Source of the DNA: Paramacrobiotus metropolitanus
Taxonomy: Eukaryota; Tardigrada; Eutardigrada; Parachela; Macrobiotidae
Length of the DNA stretch: 64,000 nt
Assembly: GCF_019649055.1 (NCBI RefSeq)
Contig: NW_026570272.1
Coordinates: forward strand, 496,001-560,000
Direction: 5' to 3'
Shown: positions 1 through 9,009 of the stretch, in pieces
Layout of the letters: each line of letters starts with the position of its first letter
How positions within the stretch are numbered: the first letter of the stretch is position 1
Notes under the pieces: model-generated
Seen by the model: only the letters and a program-made list of their open reading frames with translations
Told to the model about the DNA's origin: nothing
Databases searched by the model: none
Program-made: the position numbers and the translations under genes

Positions 1-228
1 CTGCAGGACGGTCAGGAGGCCGGGGAGGGAGGGCGTGGCCGCGTACAGGAGGTTGCAGATGAGCAGATTGAGGAGGTAGGCGTCGAAGGGGTGCCAGAGC
101 CGGCGGCAGCGGAAGAAGAGGAGCAGGACGAGGCCGTTGCACAGCGACATGAGGAGCAGTTGGACGGTGGCGATGCCGGCCGCCGCGTTGCTCCAGCCGG
201 TGGCGGCGCTGCTGTTGTTGGATGACAT
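1..228 (-). CDS. Rhodopsin-like GPCR, N-terminal part (cut by window edge)
   Basis: The minus-strand frame opens at an ATG at 226-228 and stays open for 76 codons to the first base of the window, so the gene continues to the left. The N-terminus has an N-linked glycosylation sequon (NNSS). It is followed by a hydrophobic span of about 20 residues ending in VLLLFF, a short basic loop (RCRR), and a second hydrophobic span beginning FDAYLLNLLICNLLY, which fit TM1 and TM2 of a class A receptor. A different frame is also open here but is Ser/Pro/Thr-rich, has no membrane pattern, and looks like a shadow. The gene is GC-rich like the receptor at 1388-2362 and lies in the same orientation, so the two may be tandem members of one orphan family. 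The ligand cannot be told. Confidence 0.6.
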   Translation of the reverse strand, partial: MSSNNSSAATGWSNAAAGIATVQLLLMSLCNGLVLLLFFRCRRLWHPFDAYLLNLLICNLLYAATPSLPGLLTVLQ

Positions 229-1387
229 GACTGCTCGTTATCCCCCGAAGCCGGATGGAAGTAAGCGTTTAGGATAACAAAATTATTAATGAGGTTTCTT
301 AACCGCAGCAAGTTTAATATAAAACAGTGGATCTCTCACAAATATCAAGCGCATCAGCACCGTGTCAGCTAGGCAGAGCGAGAATCTCCACTGTCATTAA
401 CATATTAAGGCCCAAGTGATGCGTATAACAATTACAGTATGCATTATATATCTATATTAGGAAATAAACCTAATATTCTGGGAATACCAGCAAGCTTTAT
501 GCTCATTGGTAGAGGTCTCAGTACCGTAATCTTTCGGTACTGTAAGACAGTGTACGTGTAACTGGTTGGCGTGACTGCAGCCGGAAGGCAGTGAACAAAA
601 GTAGCTGATCAACCCGGATGGAAAACAGTTGCCGGCGTCAGTCCTCTGCAATACTACCGTAGTACTTAGACGAAAGGCTGTTTATCATATCGCGGTTCCG
701 ACTTGCTCCATGATCGACTGGGGAATAATAATAATCGTAATTATAAGGAACTACCGCTGCTGCTTTAGCGCCCGTTCGTTTAGTATGCCATCATAATCAT
801 ACTGCAGTATGATCGCAGCGGAAACCCATGTAATTATACGTACGTTTGAAACGTACGACAAGGCCGATCCGATACTGCAAATTTCCAAGGGATCTCCGAA
901 GAAGAGCGCTAGCTAGGCTGGGATTATGCTATAACTATGCTAATTATTGTGAATCGATCACGTATATCGTGTTTAATACCGGTTCGATTTGACAAACTGT
1001 TGCCGATCTAAACCGGCGCTGAATGACGTCTAGTACTAGAGCCGGTCAGGGTGGCAGTGCGCAATTATTGTGGATCGTTAACCATGTCGGTGATTCTAAG
1101 CGGCACTAGCAGCGTAAGTCAGAAACGGGCAACAATTTGATAGGTAGAAAATGTCTCCGCCAGCGCCATTAAGGTGTGAGGCGCTTTTGCGGGAAGGTGG
1201 CTGCGTTAATGGCGTGTGACGCTGCGCCGTGCTGTGGGCCAGGAATCGGTGTTCTTGGTCAGCGTATTCCCGCGGGACCGCTCCGTGGATCGCATGGAGA
1301 AGGCCGTCTCCCGCCGCTTCCGCCGGATATTAGCGCTGCATTGACACACCTCCGCGATCCCCGCCCGACAATCTTTACTTAACGCTA
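229..1387. other. Intergenic, AT-rich; no gene seen
   Basis: Between the two receptor genes I see only short, unsupported open frames and AT-rich sequence. The upstream (promoter) side of the first receptor must lie here, but I could not pick out a convincing TATA or initiator. Confidence 0.6.
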
Positions 1388-2362
1388 TCAGCATAATCTG
1401 CAATTAACGCGGGAATTAACTAAATATTGGCAAAGGTCACGGCTGATATTTATACCAACCGGCGTGGACAGTTGACCGAGGTTGAAGACGATCCGCGTCC
1501 ACAGCGAGACGATAGGATGCCGGCTGGAATACGGGAAGAGAAAAACAGCTACCGGCTGCAGCAGAAAGGTCACGCAGTGCACCGCGGCGGCCAATAGAAA
1601 GATCTTCCACAGCAGCACGCGCCGCTGGAAGGCGCGGCCCTCGCGTTCCTTCACGCCGGCGGTGTCGGGATGAACGCGGCGCTGGTGGCGCGCCCACAGG
1701 AAGCGCATCATCAAGAGCAGGTACGTCAGCGCCGTGAGCCCCACCGGGAGGTAGTGTCCAAAGATCTGCTTCAACAGCAGCGCCGTCCCGCTGCGCACGA
1801 TACACCCCTTGAAGGGGAAGCGGCCGGCGGTGGCGGCGCCTCCGAGGGGCACGGCCAAGAAGTACAAATGGCAGCTGAAACCGACGATCCAGACGAAGGC
1901 GATCTGGAGCAGCTGGACGCCGCTGGACGTCCAGCGGCGGTAGCGCTCCGGGTTGATAAAGGTCACGGCGATGTAGCGGTTCACCGCCAGGATGAACAGG
2001 CCCCATAAACTAGCCACCACCGTGGAGAGGTTGATAAATAACTGGACGGTGCAGAAACGGTCGTTGTAGAAGAGGGCGCTGTTGCGTGTCTCGGCCAGGT
2101 ACGTGCCGAGGACGGCCAGCGGGAGGTGGACGACCAGCAGCTGGAATTCCATGAAAGATTGGTTGGCGATGAGGAGGCGCGAGCTGCGGAAGAGCCGGCG
2201 CTGTCGCAGCACCACCGCCATCGGGAGCAGGAAGAGCAGGCTGCCGGCTACGCAGATGACCAAGGTCACCGCCATGAAGGCGACGAAGGCGGTCTGATAC
2301 TCGGCGAAGACGGACGAGGCGCCGTCGGTGACATTCACCAGGATCCGCGAGCTGTTGTTCAT
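1388..2362 (-). CDS. Class A (rhodopsin-like) orphan G-protein-coupled receptor
   Basis: A single-exon gene of 324 codons starts at a true ATG (2360-2362). The N-terminus carries N-glycosylation sites (NNSS, NVT) and seven hydrophobic segments follow. The TM3 cysteine (FCTVQLF) lies exactly 25 residues before the arginine of the NRY motif (LAVNRYIAV), the standard 3.25-3.50 spacing. NRY replaces the usual DRY. TM6 lies around CVTFLLQPVAVF and TM7 ends in a weak NPxxY equivalent (PVGINISRDLCQY). It should be a plasma-membrane receptor coupling to G proteins. The sequence is too divergent to name a ligand, and such receptors form large lineage-specific orphan families in small ecdysozoans. The coding region is clearly richer in GC than its flanks. 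Confidence 0.85.
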   Translation of the reverse strand: MNNSSRILVNVTDGASSVFAEYQTAFVAFMAVTLVICVAGSLLFLLPMAVVLRQRRLFRSSRLLIANQSFMEFQLLVVHLPLAVLGTYLAETRNSALFYNDRFCTVQLFINLSTVVASLWGLFILAVNRYIAVTFINPERYRRWTSSGVQLLQIAFVWIVGFSCHLYFLAVPLGGAATAGRFPFKGCIVRSGTALLLKQIFGHYLPVGLTALTYLLLMMRFLWARHQRRVHPDTAGVKEREGRAFQRRVLLWKIFLLAAAVHCVTFLLQPVAVFLFPYSSRHPIVSLWTRIVFNLGQLSTPVGINISRDLCQYLVNSRVNCRLC

Positions 2363-3110
2363 CGCGGCATTAAGCGGAAAAATGCGCTTATGAATTGTAT
2401 AAGCGAATGTACCGGAAATGGCATATATTGCTTGCTTAATCAGTTATTAAATATATAGGCATCTAAAAAAAGCAGACTTAAAAATGAAACACACGGTGGA
2501 TAATAATAAAAGAACGTTTGGAAAATTCCTAATAAAATTACGGAGCGAATTAAGGATGCTTGATGTGCAAAGCGAAAATCAAGTTCACAGTGAGGAAATG
2601 CGGGACTTCCTGCAGCACCCTGCCGACAGGTGATCGCAATTTCTGACTACGATCTCGGTATTGTGCGTGTTATTTAATCCAGGAATAATACTGGCATTGT
2701 TAGAGCGCGTAAGCAGCTTATAATTACGCCGGCTGTATAATAATCGTATTACGTACAGCTTGCATGTACACCGCAATGGGCGACGCATGGCGTCGCATGC
2801 TCGAGGCTGGAAGAAAGCGCCCACCTGGATACCTGCTGTGTGTGAAGAATACGATATCAAACTGTTGTTCCCGGCGTCCTTGGAGCTTCCGGTGCGGCGC
2901 AACGGCACAATAGGCGAAAGGTCACGCGCTGCTGGCAGCCGTGCTCGACTTGCGCTATAGAGCCTAGCGCGTGGAGGCAGAAGCTAGTACCGGCACAGGA
3001 GGAGCACGGCAAGTATTGTATATGCAAAGAAAACTTTTTTCGTGCATCGCTCCATTAGCTACTCAGTAGTAACAGAATGATGCACGAAAAAATCAGTCCA
3101 CGGTGGGCGG
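2363..3110. other. Intergenic; no gene seen
   Basis: This is the presumed 5' region of the receptor at 1388-2362, followed by unremarkable sequence up to the left end of the retrotransposon. The last bases before the element include gggcg at 3105-3109, a possible copy of the insertion-site duplication. Confidence 0.5.
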
Positions 3111-3434
3111 TGTCAGATATGACACAGAAGCAGATGGAAAATGGGGCAAATATCGCCTTTATTGGTAACAATAAAGCAACCACAAACAAACACAGAAAAG
3201 CCAATGCGGCGTAAGCTGTGGAAAGTAGCTGCCAGCGAGCTCGTGAGAATCGTGATAATGATGCAGCGTGCTGCAGGTATGCAACAGCTGATGCCGTAAA
3301 GCATGGAATCGCTCGTAGGCGCTGGGCTACGCCCCCAAGAGTGCAGAAATGCGCTGATTGGTCAGCGTAGACAAAGTATACGCTGAGTGAGCAGCGTAAT
3401 AGCGCGGCACGAATGGAGTAGCCATGTGCGGGCG
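3111..3434 (-). repeat. 3' LTR of the giant retrotransposon
   Basis: This segment matches 27250-27575 in the same orientation: near-identical over the first 85 bp and again from about 3265 on, but clearly diverged in a block of roughly 60 bp between. It begins TG on the plus strand (TGTCAGATATGACAC), which is the CA end of the LTR in element orientation. The other end is ambiguous: a TG...CA unit would stop at 3424, whereas the shared sequence runs to about 3434. Confidence 0.75.
3158..3163 (-). terminator. Polyadenylation signal in the 3' LTR
   Basis: AATAAA on the minus strand lies about 47 bp before the LTR end and is conserved in the other LTR at 27297-27302. It is the likely cleavage/polyadenylation signal for the element's genomic RNA. 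Confidence 0.6.
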
Positions 3435-4224
3435 GGCGACAGAGCAAAGCCACAAGAGGTGTCTACCGCCTCGAGTGTGCGGTCTCTGACATGCCTCTGG
3501 GCGGGAGTGGGAGCTCCTGCGAGCACCTTCCGACTCTGCCCCTGGCCAACCCGGTAGGGTGCCAGGATCCGATACCCGGTAGGGCCGGATGCCACTTTGT
3601 CTCTAAACCCGTTAGGGTCGGTTGCTCCAGACCCGTGGTGCGGTATATGGAAGGCACTATTGCATTCGCAAGGACAGGTTGTCCCCTTCCTGGTTTAAGT
3701 ATGGTGGACCAAGCCCGGTTGGGCTGTCCATATAGGGCCAGAGTAATGCCTCTGGACAGGAGAGGTGCTCCTGTGACCAAAATAGTATGCTTGGACGAAT
3801 TCCGTTAGGATGGCCATGCTTTGGTCAGACATGCCTCTGTTGGACCTGACCCGTTAGGGTTGTCCCTGGTGTGGCGGGAGTGGGAGTCCTGTCGGATTCC
3901 TTTCCCGTGGCCAAAGTTGGTGCTTTGGACCAGTCCCGTTAAGGTGGTCCATTTTGGTCGGGTTTGGCCCTTCATGCCGGTTTGGTCGTGCACCTCGGGC
4001 CAAAAATCTTCTAAGTCCAGGAGGGCCATAATGGAAAAATTTTCTAAGTCCCAGGACCGAGGTGGTGTGATGGACCAAACCCGTTGGGGCGGTCCAAACT
4101 CGGTCTCTGACATGCTCTGGGCCGGGATACGGGGTTCCATTGTGATGTGGCTCGCCTCCGGCTGGTGTGGGACGTGGGGGTCCTGTATAACAGGTTTTGG
4201 CTCTCCGATGTGGACTTAGTCGTT

Positions 4225-4500
4225 TTTTTGATGAGCCACGTCGTTGGACGGGCCAAAAAACTTAGTCGATTTTTCGGTGGGCCACGTCGTTGGACGGGCC
4301 AAAAGACTTAGTCGATTTTTGGTGGGCCACGTCGTTGGACGGGCCAAAAGACTTAGTCTTTTTCGACGGTCCAAAATGGATGGCGGGCCAAATGGACTTG
4401 GTCGCTTTTTCGACGGTCCAAGGTGTATGGCGGGCCAAAAGGACTTAGTCGTTTTTTCGACGGTCCAAAGTGTATGGCGGGCCAAAGTTGCAGACTCGTT
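4225..4500. repeat. Tandem repeat, about 46-bp unit
   Basis: Three or more head-to-tail copies of a unit with the core GGGCCACGTCGTTGGACGGG and CCAAAAGACTTAGTCG. They grade on the right into a related series with GACGGTCCAAAATGGATGGC. This minisatellite is internal to the element's 3' region. Confidence 0.7.
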
Positions 4501-4936
4501 GAGTCTGGTCCGTCTCATTGGCCGGGGGCCATGAGTTAGCTACCATGTCCGATGAGTCAGATAGGCAATTTTCCCTGAGACCGTGGCCATAACAAAATTA
4601 AGTGGCTCCTGACGAAAACATCAGGTTAGCCGGGCCAAACTCCAAAAAATTAAGTTGTGGGCGCCGGTAGGCGTTTTCCACAAAGGAGTCGGTCTGCTGA
4701 CTAGAAGCATCCTCATTTGGCCTCGGGGCGGTGCATCTTTTGGATGGGCCTCTGGGCGGTCCGTGGTGAGGATGTTGGACGTGGCATGCAAAGTGGGTGT
4801 ACCACAACATCTATGTGGCTCCCAAACTCACTTGTCCCAGTTGCCTGGTATGGCAACTAAACTCGTGAGCCGCATATGGTCCGTTGGACACACAGCGGGC
4901 CTGGTCCAACTTCTATGGGCCAGGACTTGGCCTTGG

Positions 4937-5040
4937 CTTGTCGCAACTTCTATGCGGGCCAGGCTGATCCTTGGCTTGTCGCAACTTCTATGCGGGCCAG
5001 GATCGATCCACGGCTTGTCGCAACTTCTATGCGGGCCGTC
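4937..5040. repeat. Tandem repeat, 38-bp unit
   Basis: Nearly three copies of a 38-bp unit beginning CTTGTCGCAACTTCTATGCG (starts at 4937, 4975 and 5013) lie in the element's 3' region. Confidence 0.8.
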
Positions 5041-5354
5041 GCTGCCTTCTGGGCGCTGGATCCTTTCCATGCCGGTGAACCAGGCCTTGTGCCAAGTTCG
5101 GTCCGATGGACTCCGTCGGATGGTCTGAGATGGCCGAGCCAAATTCATGGTCCCAGCCGCTAAGCCAGAGCCTATCCGGGGAATCCGGTTAAGATCCAGG
5201 GATTAAGGTCCGGTGAGGTAGACGATACATGGCTGTAAGCCACGTTTGTTGGGCGAGGGTCACAACCGTTGGATTGTACCCACCATGGTGTTCAAGTTCG
5301 GTTCAGCCGGTGCCGGTTCAATTTTAGGGCCGACATGCAGGAATGGCCGTTGGC

Positions 5355-6791
5355 CTATTCCTGCCCTCCTTGTCCGGCTTGGTCGCCGTCGCCCAACCCT
5401 GGGTTGAGTGGGTCAACGACGCTTTCCTCCATGTCCGCCAATTCCTGTTCAGTCAGGTTATGTTGATGTTGGCTGGAGGTGCTGGTCGGCTGGACTTCTG
5501 GGCCAGACTGTTCGGCCTGGGTCTGGACGTGTGCGGACGATCCTGTTGAGGATCGTTGAGTGCGAAACTTCGTTGGAAGTTTCCGCGCTGCCGTTCGGTT
5601 AACGAATGCTTCCGCACCGTCGTCGAAGTCCGTTGGATGGCGATAACGGTAGTCTTTGGCGCGGCTCCTGAAAACATTCAGGGCGCTTTGGATTTTGACT
5701 CCCGCTTCGATTTCGTGGATTTGGTTTCCAAGGAGGGCCACCTGGGTCAGTAACCGAGGAATGATCGTCCCCTGCCGATAGGCAACTTCAAGTTCCCAGT
5801 GGCACCGTAGGTGTCCGAGTCTAGCGGCGAAGATGCGTAACATCGTGCCGTTGTACGAATAAGCGTACGTTCCCGGGACATCCTTGTGGTCGGCCGGCCT
5901 GCATGGGATTTCCATGGCGGCTCTTGATGCTGCGATTATAAAACTGGCGTTCGCGTCCGGTAGGACGAACTGGGCCAGGTATTTGACGACGTCGAGTTGG
6001 TCGTCCTTTATGTGCAGTTGGCACAAGTCGTTCCAGTCCGGTCTGGTAACGGGCTGTCCGAGTAAGTTCACGTCCGTGATGCTCGATAGAGCATTATCAC
6101 GGACCATTGGGTAGCCCTCGCGGTTGTCGATATGTTCCGCCATGCTAAAAGCACGGGGCCACTCCTTTTTCTGCATTTCCATCTCAAGTCCGGACCGGAC
6201 GACGAAAGTTTGCAGGTTCTGGACCATGGCGTCAACTTGGGCCCATCTATCCCTAGGGTATGGAATAGCGCCCATAATGTAATCCGTCACCTCCCGATGG
6301 GGACGTGACCGGATATTGATGCCCTGGTCCTCAGCATGTTTATATGGGTCGAAGTCCGTGGCACTGACGCTTGCGTCTTGTCGGGCCGGTGGGTCCGATG
6401 ACGGCGGTGCGGACTCAGTCTCCATTGGTATCTGAATGCTAATGTTGTGGGCCACCGAGCTGACACTTCGTTCTGGTCGCTTGGTGGACTGAGCGACAAC
6501 CAGACTGGACTCTGCCTCGCTCCGTTTCCCGGGTGATGTGCGCGTTTGGCGCTGCTCGGGCTGGCTACGGCGGCCAGTTTGGTCCTGGTTGCGGCTGTGG
6601 ATCTGATGACGTAAGTCATCTGGGTTCCGCGGTAGCGGTGCCAGTGGCGTGCGTTGCTCTGTACGCGCTGGCTGATATTGGCCTTTCAAGGCATCCAACA
6701 GTCCACCTTCCATCAGCTGTTTGGCCACCTGGTCAACCATAGCTTTGTTGATGTTTTCCAGGATCTGGTTGTATGTCGTCGGTGTAGACAT
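5355..6791 (-). CDS. Retrotransposon extra ORF (478 codons), unknown function
   Basis: This is a long open frame from a true ATG at 6789-6791. The first 170 residues are polar and low-complexity. The middle (about 185-400) looks folded, with mixed helical segments such as YIMGAIPYPRDRWAQVDAMV and DDQLDVVKYLAQFVLPDANA. The tail is Gln/Ser/Gly-rich. I see no signal peptide, transmembrane span or fusion-peptide pattern, so it is not a recognisable envelope protein although it lies where env would be. It is the last ORF of the element before the 3' region. A distant structural or nucleic-acid-binding role is only a guess. The long open frame with coherent composition supports it being real. Confidence 0.65.
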   Translation of the reverse strand: MSTPTTYNQILENINKAMVDQVAKQLMEGGLLDALKGQYQPARTEQRTPLAPLPRNPDDLRHQIHSRNQDQTGRRSQPEQRQTRTSPGKRSEAESSLVVAQSTKRPERSVSSVAHNISIQIPMETESAPPSSDPPARQDASVSATDFDPYKHAEDQGINIRSRPHREVTDYIMGAIPYPRDRWAQVDAMVQNLQTFVVRSGLEMEMQKKEWPRAFSMAEHIDNREGYPMVRDNALSSITDVNLLGQPVTRPDWNDLCQLHIKDDQLDVVKYLAQFVLPDANASFIIAASRAAMEIPCRPADHKDVPGTYAYSYNGTMLRIFAARLGHLRCHWELEVAYRQGTIIPRLLTQVALLGNQIHEIEAGVKIQSALNVFRSRAKDYRYRHPTDFDDGAEAFVNRTAARKLPTKFRTQRSSTGSSAHVQTQAEQSGPEVQPTSTSSQHQHNLTEQELADMEESVVDPLNPGLGDGDQAGQGGQE

Positions 6792-6806
6792 CTCATATCC
6801 GTAGGA

Positions 6807-7277
6807 TTAAGAGCCTGACGATGGCCGTTGCTGATGTCCATATGTTTTCGGGGCGGCCGTTGGGCCGCGTCCTGAAGACTGGTCAGAACCCGTGTTACGG
6901 GCTCGACGTTCCCGGTCTCGTTCCTCTTTCCGTTCTCGAGCCGATTGGCTGAGTGGAGGAATCTGGGTTCCGGTACTGCTCCAGCCAGGTTGTCGGGCAC
7001 CACTGCGTTGCATGTAGAGATCGTAGATCTCTATCTGCTCGTGGTCCGTCAGTAGGGGAAACAGGTGGCTTCCATCGCGGCTGGTCATGTGGCAGTATGC
7101 ATCAATGTTGCCTCTCACCACTTCCAAGTAGAAGCAGTAGGCTCTATCATTCTCGTCGCGGAAGCCCGGCCGCAGGTGATATGCGCAAGGGAACAATTCC
7201 CGTGGGGCGTTGTCCCGGCGGTTTGAGTGATCTCCGCTGTTGCGCCTGCAGTCCGAACATCGCGGTTCGTACTTCTG
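6807..7277 (-). CDS. Retrotransposon small ORF, possible exon, Cys/His-bearing
   Basis: On the minus strand an open frame of about 157 codons runs from just after a TAG at 7278-7280 to a TAA at 6807-6809. It has no ATG near its start. The sequence before it (TTACACCATAG) would serve as a splice acceptor, so it may be a spliced 3' exon. Early residues contain CSDC and, about 24 residues on, CAYH, which could form a small zinc site. The rest is charged and then Arg/Ser/Gly-rich. It is in the same frame as the next ORF (ATG at 6791) but separated by the stop codon. No family is recognised. It could instead be a remnant. Confidence 0.4.
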   Translation of the reverse strand, partial: QKYEPRCSDCRRNSGDHSNRRDNAPRELFPCAYHLRPGFRDENDRAYCFYLEVVRGNIDAYCHMTSRDGSHLFPLLTDHEQIEIYDLYMQRSGARQPGWSSTGTQIPPLSQSARERKEERDRERRARNTGSDQSSGRGPTAAPKTYGHQQRPSSGS

Positions 7278-7485
7278 CTATGGTGTAAGTCCCATTCTCT
7301 GTGGTAACAGAAATGAAACTTGCAGGATAAGGTTAAGTCCACTTTCTATGACGGGTCCCTATGATAATTACGCCCTATATTTTACGTCCCTATGATTTTA
7401 CGTGTGATTTGTTAACTAGGCTTTTCTTGCCCGGTGAATTATATCGGGTTCACCCCCTAGACCCTATGCGAATTCTACGCCTAGG

Positions 7486-9009
7486 TCACTGATGGTAAGT
7501 GCGCCGCTTCTTCTTGGACTTGGTTGAGGCCAAGGAGGCGGGTTCGGTGGGACGAGGGCCATAGCGATCCGGTGGATTATTCTTCATCCGATACCGCTGC
7601 TGGGCTTCTGGCTCGTCGACAGTTTGCTCGAGCCAGCCTTCGCGCAGCATCTTTTTGACGATGTATCGCACGTCCTCGCTGAGGTAGTACAACCCGTTGG
7701 GGCGACTAGGGGGATATTCATTCCCGTCACTCAGCTGAGGGTCGTACGTCGAAAGTTGTACGTCGTATCGTCCAAGGAGTTGATTGGCCATTTCGCCTCT
7801 TGTTAGGCCCAAGGAATGTTGCGTGGTGGTCAGTACCGCCAAGATGGCATTTCGCCATTCCCAGTAGCCTTGAGGTGCTTCGTCACGTCTTTCCGGTGGG
7901 AACGTGTAGAACATCTGCATGTTGGGCAGATGGGTTCGAAGGATGGCTCCTTTTTCATAGGCCATTCGAATGTATTTCATCACCTTGGACTTGGTGATTG
8001 GTGGGCCATTCCATTTCTGGATAAGTTGGAAGGCCAAGCCTCCTGTAGCAAGGGTTGTACCCGTTTGGGACAACGCCTTTAAGGCTGCCTTAATGTATGC
8101 CCACATCTCGTCCGTATTGGAGATCTTCGGCTTCTTTGATGGATCTCCGCCGGGCCATTTCCTCGCCACCGTGGTTCTCGGTGGCGGCACATAATCAATG
8201 CGCGGTTTGGCCGGGCATGGGTCGGGTAAAATCCATTGAATCTCACCGTCGTTCGATTCTGGTGAGGTGGAGTCTCGCACTCTGTCCCGTTCGGGCTGTG
8301 CACCGCTTCCACTTGGCTCAGCGTCTTCTACGCTGGCCTGACTTTCCCGATCGGCGCCTTCTGCGCCACTTTGGTCCTGACTGGCGCCGTCTGCGCCGCC
8401 CTGGTCCTCCATGTCCTGGTCACCGTTAGGTGGCTGATTCTCATCACCAGGTGGGATTTCTATGTCGTGGTCCGATGGGACGTTAATGGTCAGTTTACCA
8501 GGGCTCTGGTCATCGTCATCATCGTCATCATTGTCATCCGAGTCGGACTTTTGGGATTCCATAGTTTGGTCCCGGTCCGGCTCTTCTTCTTGTTCCTCCT
8601 CCGAGTCCTCCGGTTCGGAGTCCTCAGAGTCCGACACATCTCGGCCCGGTGGTAGCGGGCCCTTCCTCCCGCTCCTCTTTGCAGCCGTGGCCTTTGTGGC
8701 CGTAGTCTTTCGACTCTTAGTTGATGTGGCTGATGGAGTCGGTGAAGGAGGTCTGGACTGGCCAGCTGCGTTAGGCAGTGACACAGTGTCCCTTGGCACG
8801 GGTCGGATTCCGGCCGCGCGCATCTCTTCTTCAACTTCTTGCCGTGCAGCCTTCTCCCTTCTGTGACGGATGGTCGAGGAGGCTTTTCGACCGGCAAGTT
8901 CTTTGGACCTGGCAGTTTGGCCTCTTGGGAGATTAAGTAAGCCTCCTTGGCTCTGCCGGTCAACTTGTCCTTTGGCGGTCCAACCGCTTTTTTCCGGTCC
9001 GGGTCCCAT
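7486..9009 (-). CDS. Retrotransposon ORF3, distal part in shifted frame
   Basis: A 507-codon open frame overlaps the end of the 2,200-codon frame at 8490-9009. Judged by composition, genuine coding follows the other frame down to about 8900 and then this frame. The two are therefore probably one protein separated by a single -1 shift rather than two genes, and the ATG at 9009 is probably not used. The real portion has a Lys/Arg-rich start, a long acidic run of Asp and Glu (around 140-175), a proline-rich linker, and a folded C-terminal half. That half contains MKYIRMAYEKGAIL and VRYIVKKMLREGWLE, which look like winged-helix-type units. It ends in a short basic tail (KSKKKRRTY). Function unknown. 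Confidence 0.55.
   Translation of the reverse strand: MGPGPEKSGWTAKGQVDRQSQGGLLNLPRGQTARSKELAGRKASSTIRHRREKAARQEVEEEMRAAGIRPVPRDTVSLPNAAGQSRPPSPTPSATSTKSRKTTATKATAAKRSGRKGPLPPGRDVSDSEDSEPEDSEEEQEEEPDRDQTMESQKSDSDDNDDDDDDDQSPGKLTINVPSDHDIEIPPGDENQPPNGDQDMEDQGGADGASQDQSGAEGADRESQASVEDAEPSGSGAQPERDRVRDSTSPESNDGEIQWILPDPCPAKPRIDYVPPPRTTVARKWPGGDPSKKPKISNTDEMWAYIKAALKALSQTGTTLATGGLAFQLIQKWNGPPITKSKVMKYIRMAYEKGAILRTHLPNMQMFYTFPPERRDEAPQGYWEWRNAILAVLTTTQHSLGLTRGEMANQLLGRYDVQLSTYDPQLSDGNEYPPSRPNGLYYLSEDVRYIVKKMLREGWLEQTVDEPEAQQRYRMKNNPPDRYGPRPTEPASLASTKSKKKRRTYHQ

Larger units (their letters stand above)
3435..5354 (-). repeat. Repeat-rich 3' untranslated region of the retrotransposon
   Basis: No convincing coding frame is seen. 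The sequence is built from degenerate repeats. Motifs such as CTGACATGCCTCTGGG, GGTCCAAACCCGTT and GACGGGCCAAAAGACTTAG recur many times. Two clean tandem arrays inside it are listed separately. The open frames on both strands here are by-products of the repeats. I could not find a clear polypurine tract next to the 3' LTR, which leaves that LTR boundary open. Confidence 0.6.

Noticed and set aside
12-311. Minus-strand open frame rich in Pro/Ser/Thr at the left edge
   Set aside because: It is a shadow of the receptor frame 1-228, which has the membrane pattern and a good start.
960-1000. Possible tRNA B-box (GGTTCGATT)
   Set aside because: No matching A-box or cloverleaf could be drawn around it. 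No tRNA or rRNA was found anywhere in the window.
4216-4534. Open frames on both strands with repeated RPTTW/VGRAKRL phrases
   Set aside because: They are produced by the tandem repeats of the retrotransposon 3' region.
8462-8866. Plus-strand Ser-rich ORF
   Set aside because: It is the complement of the acidic run of ORF3; the composition mirrors that run and has no independent support.
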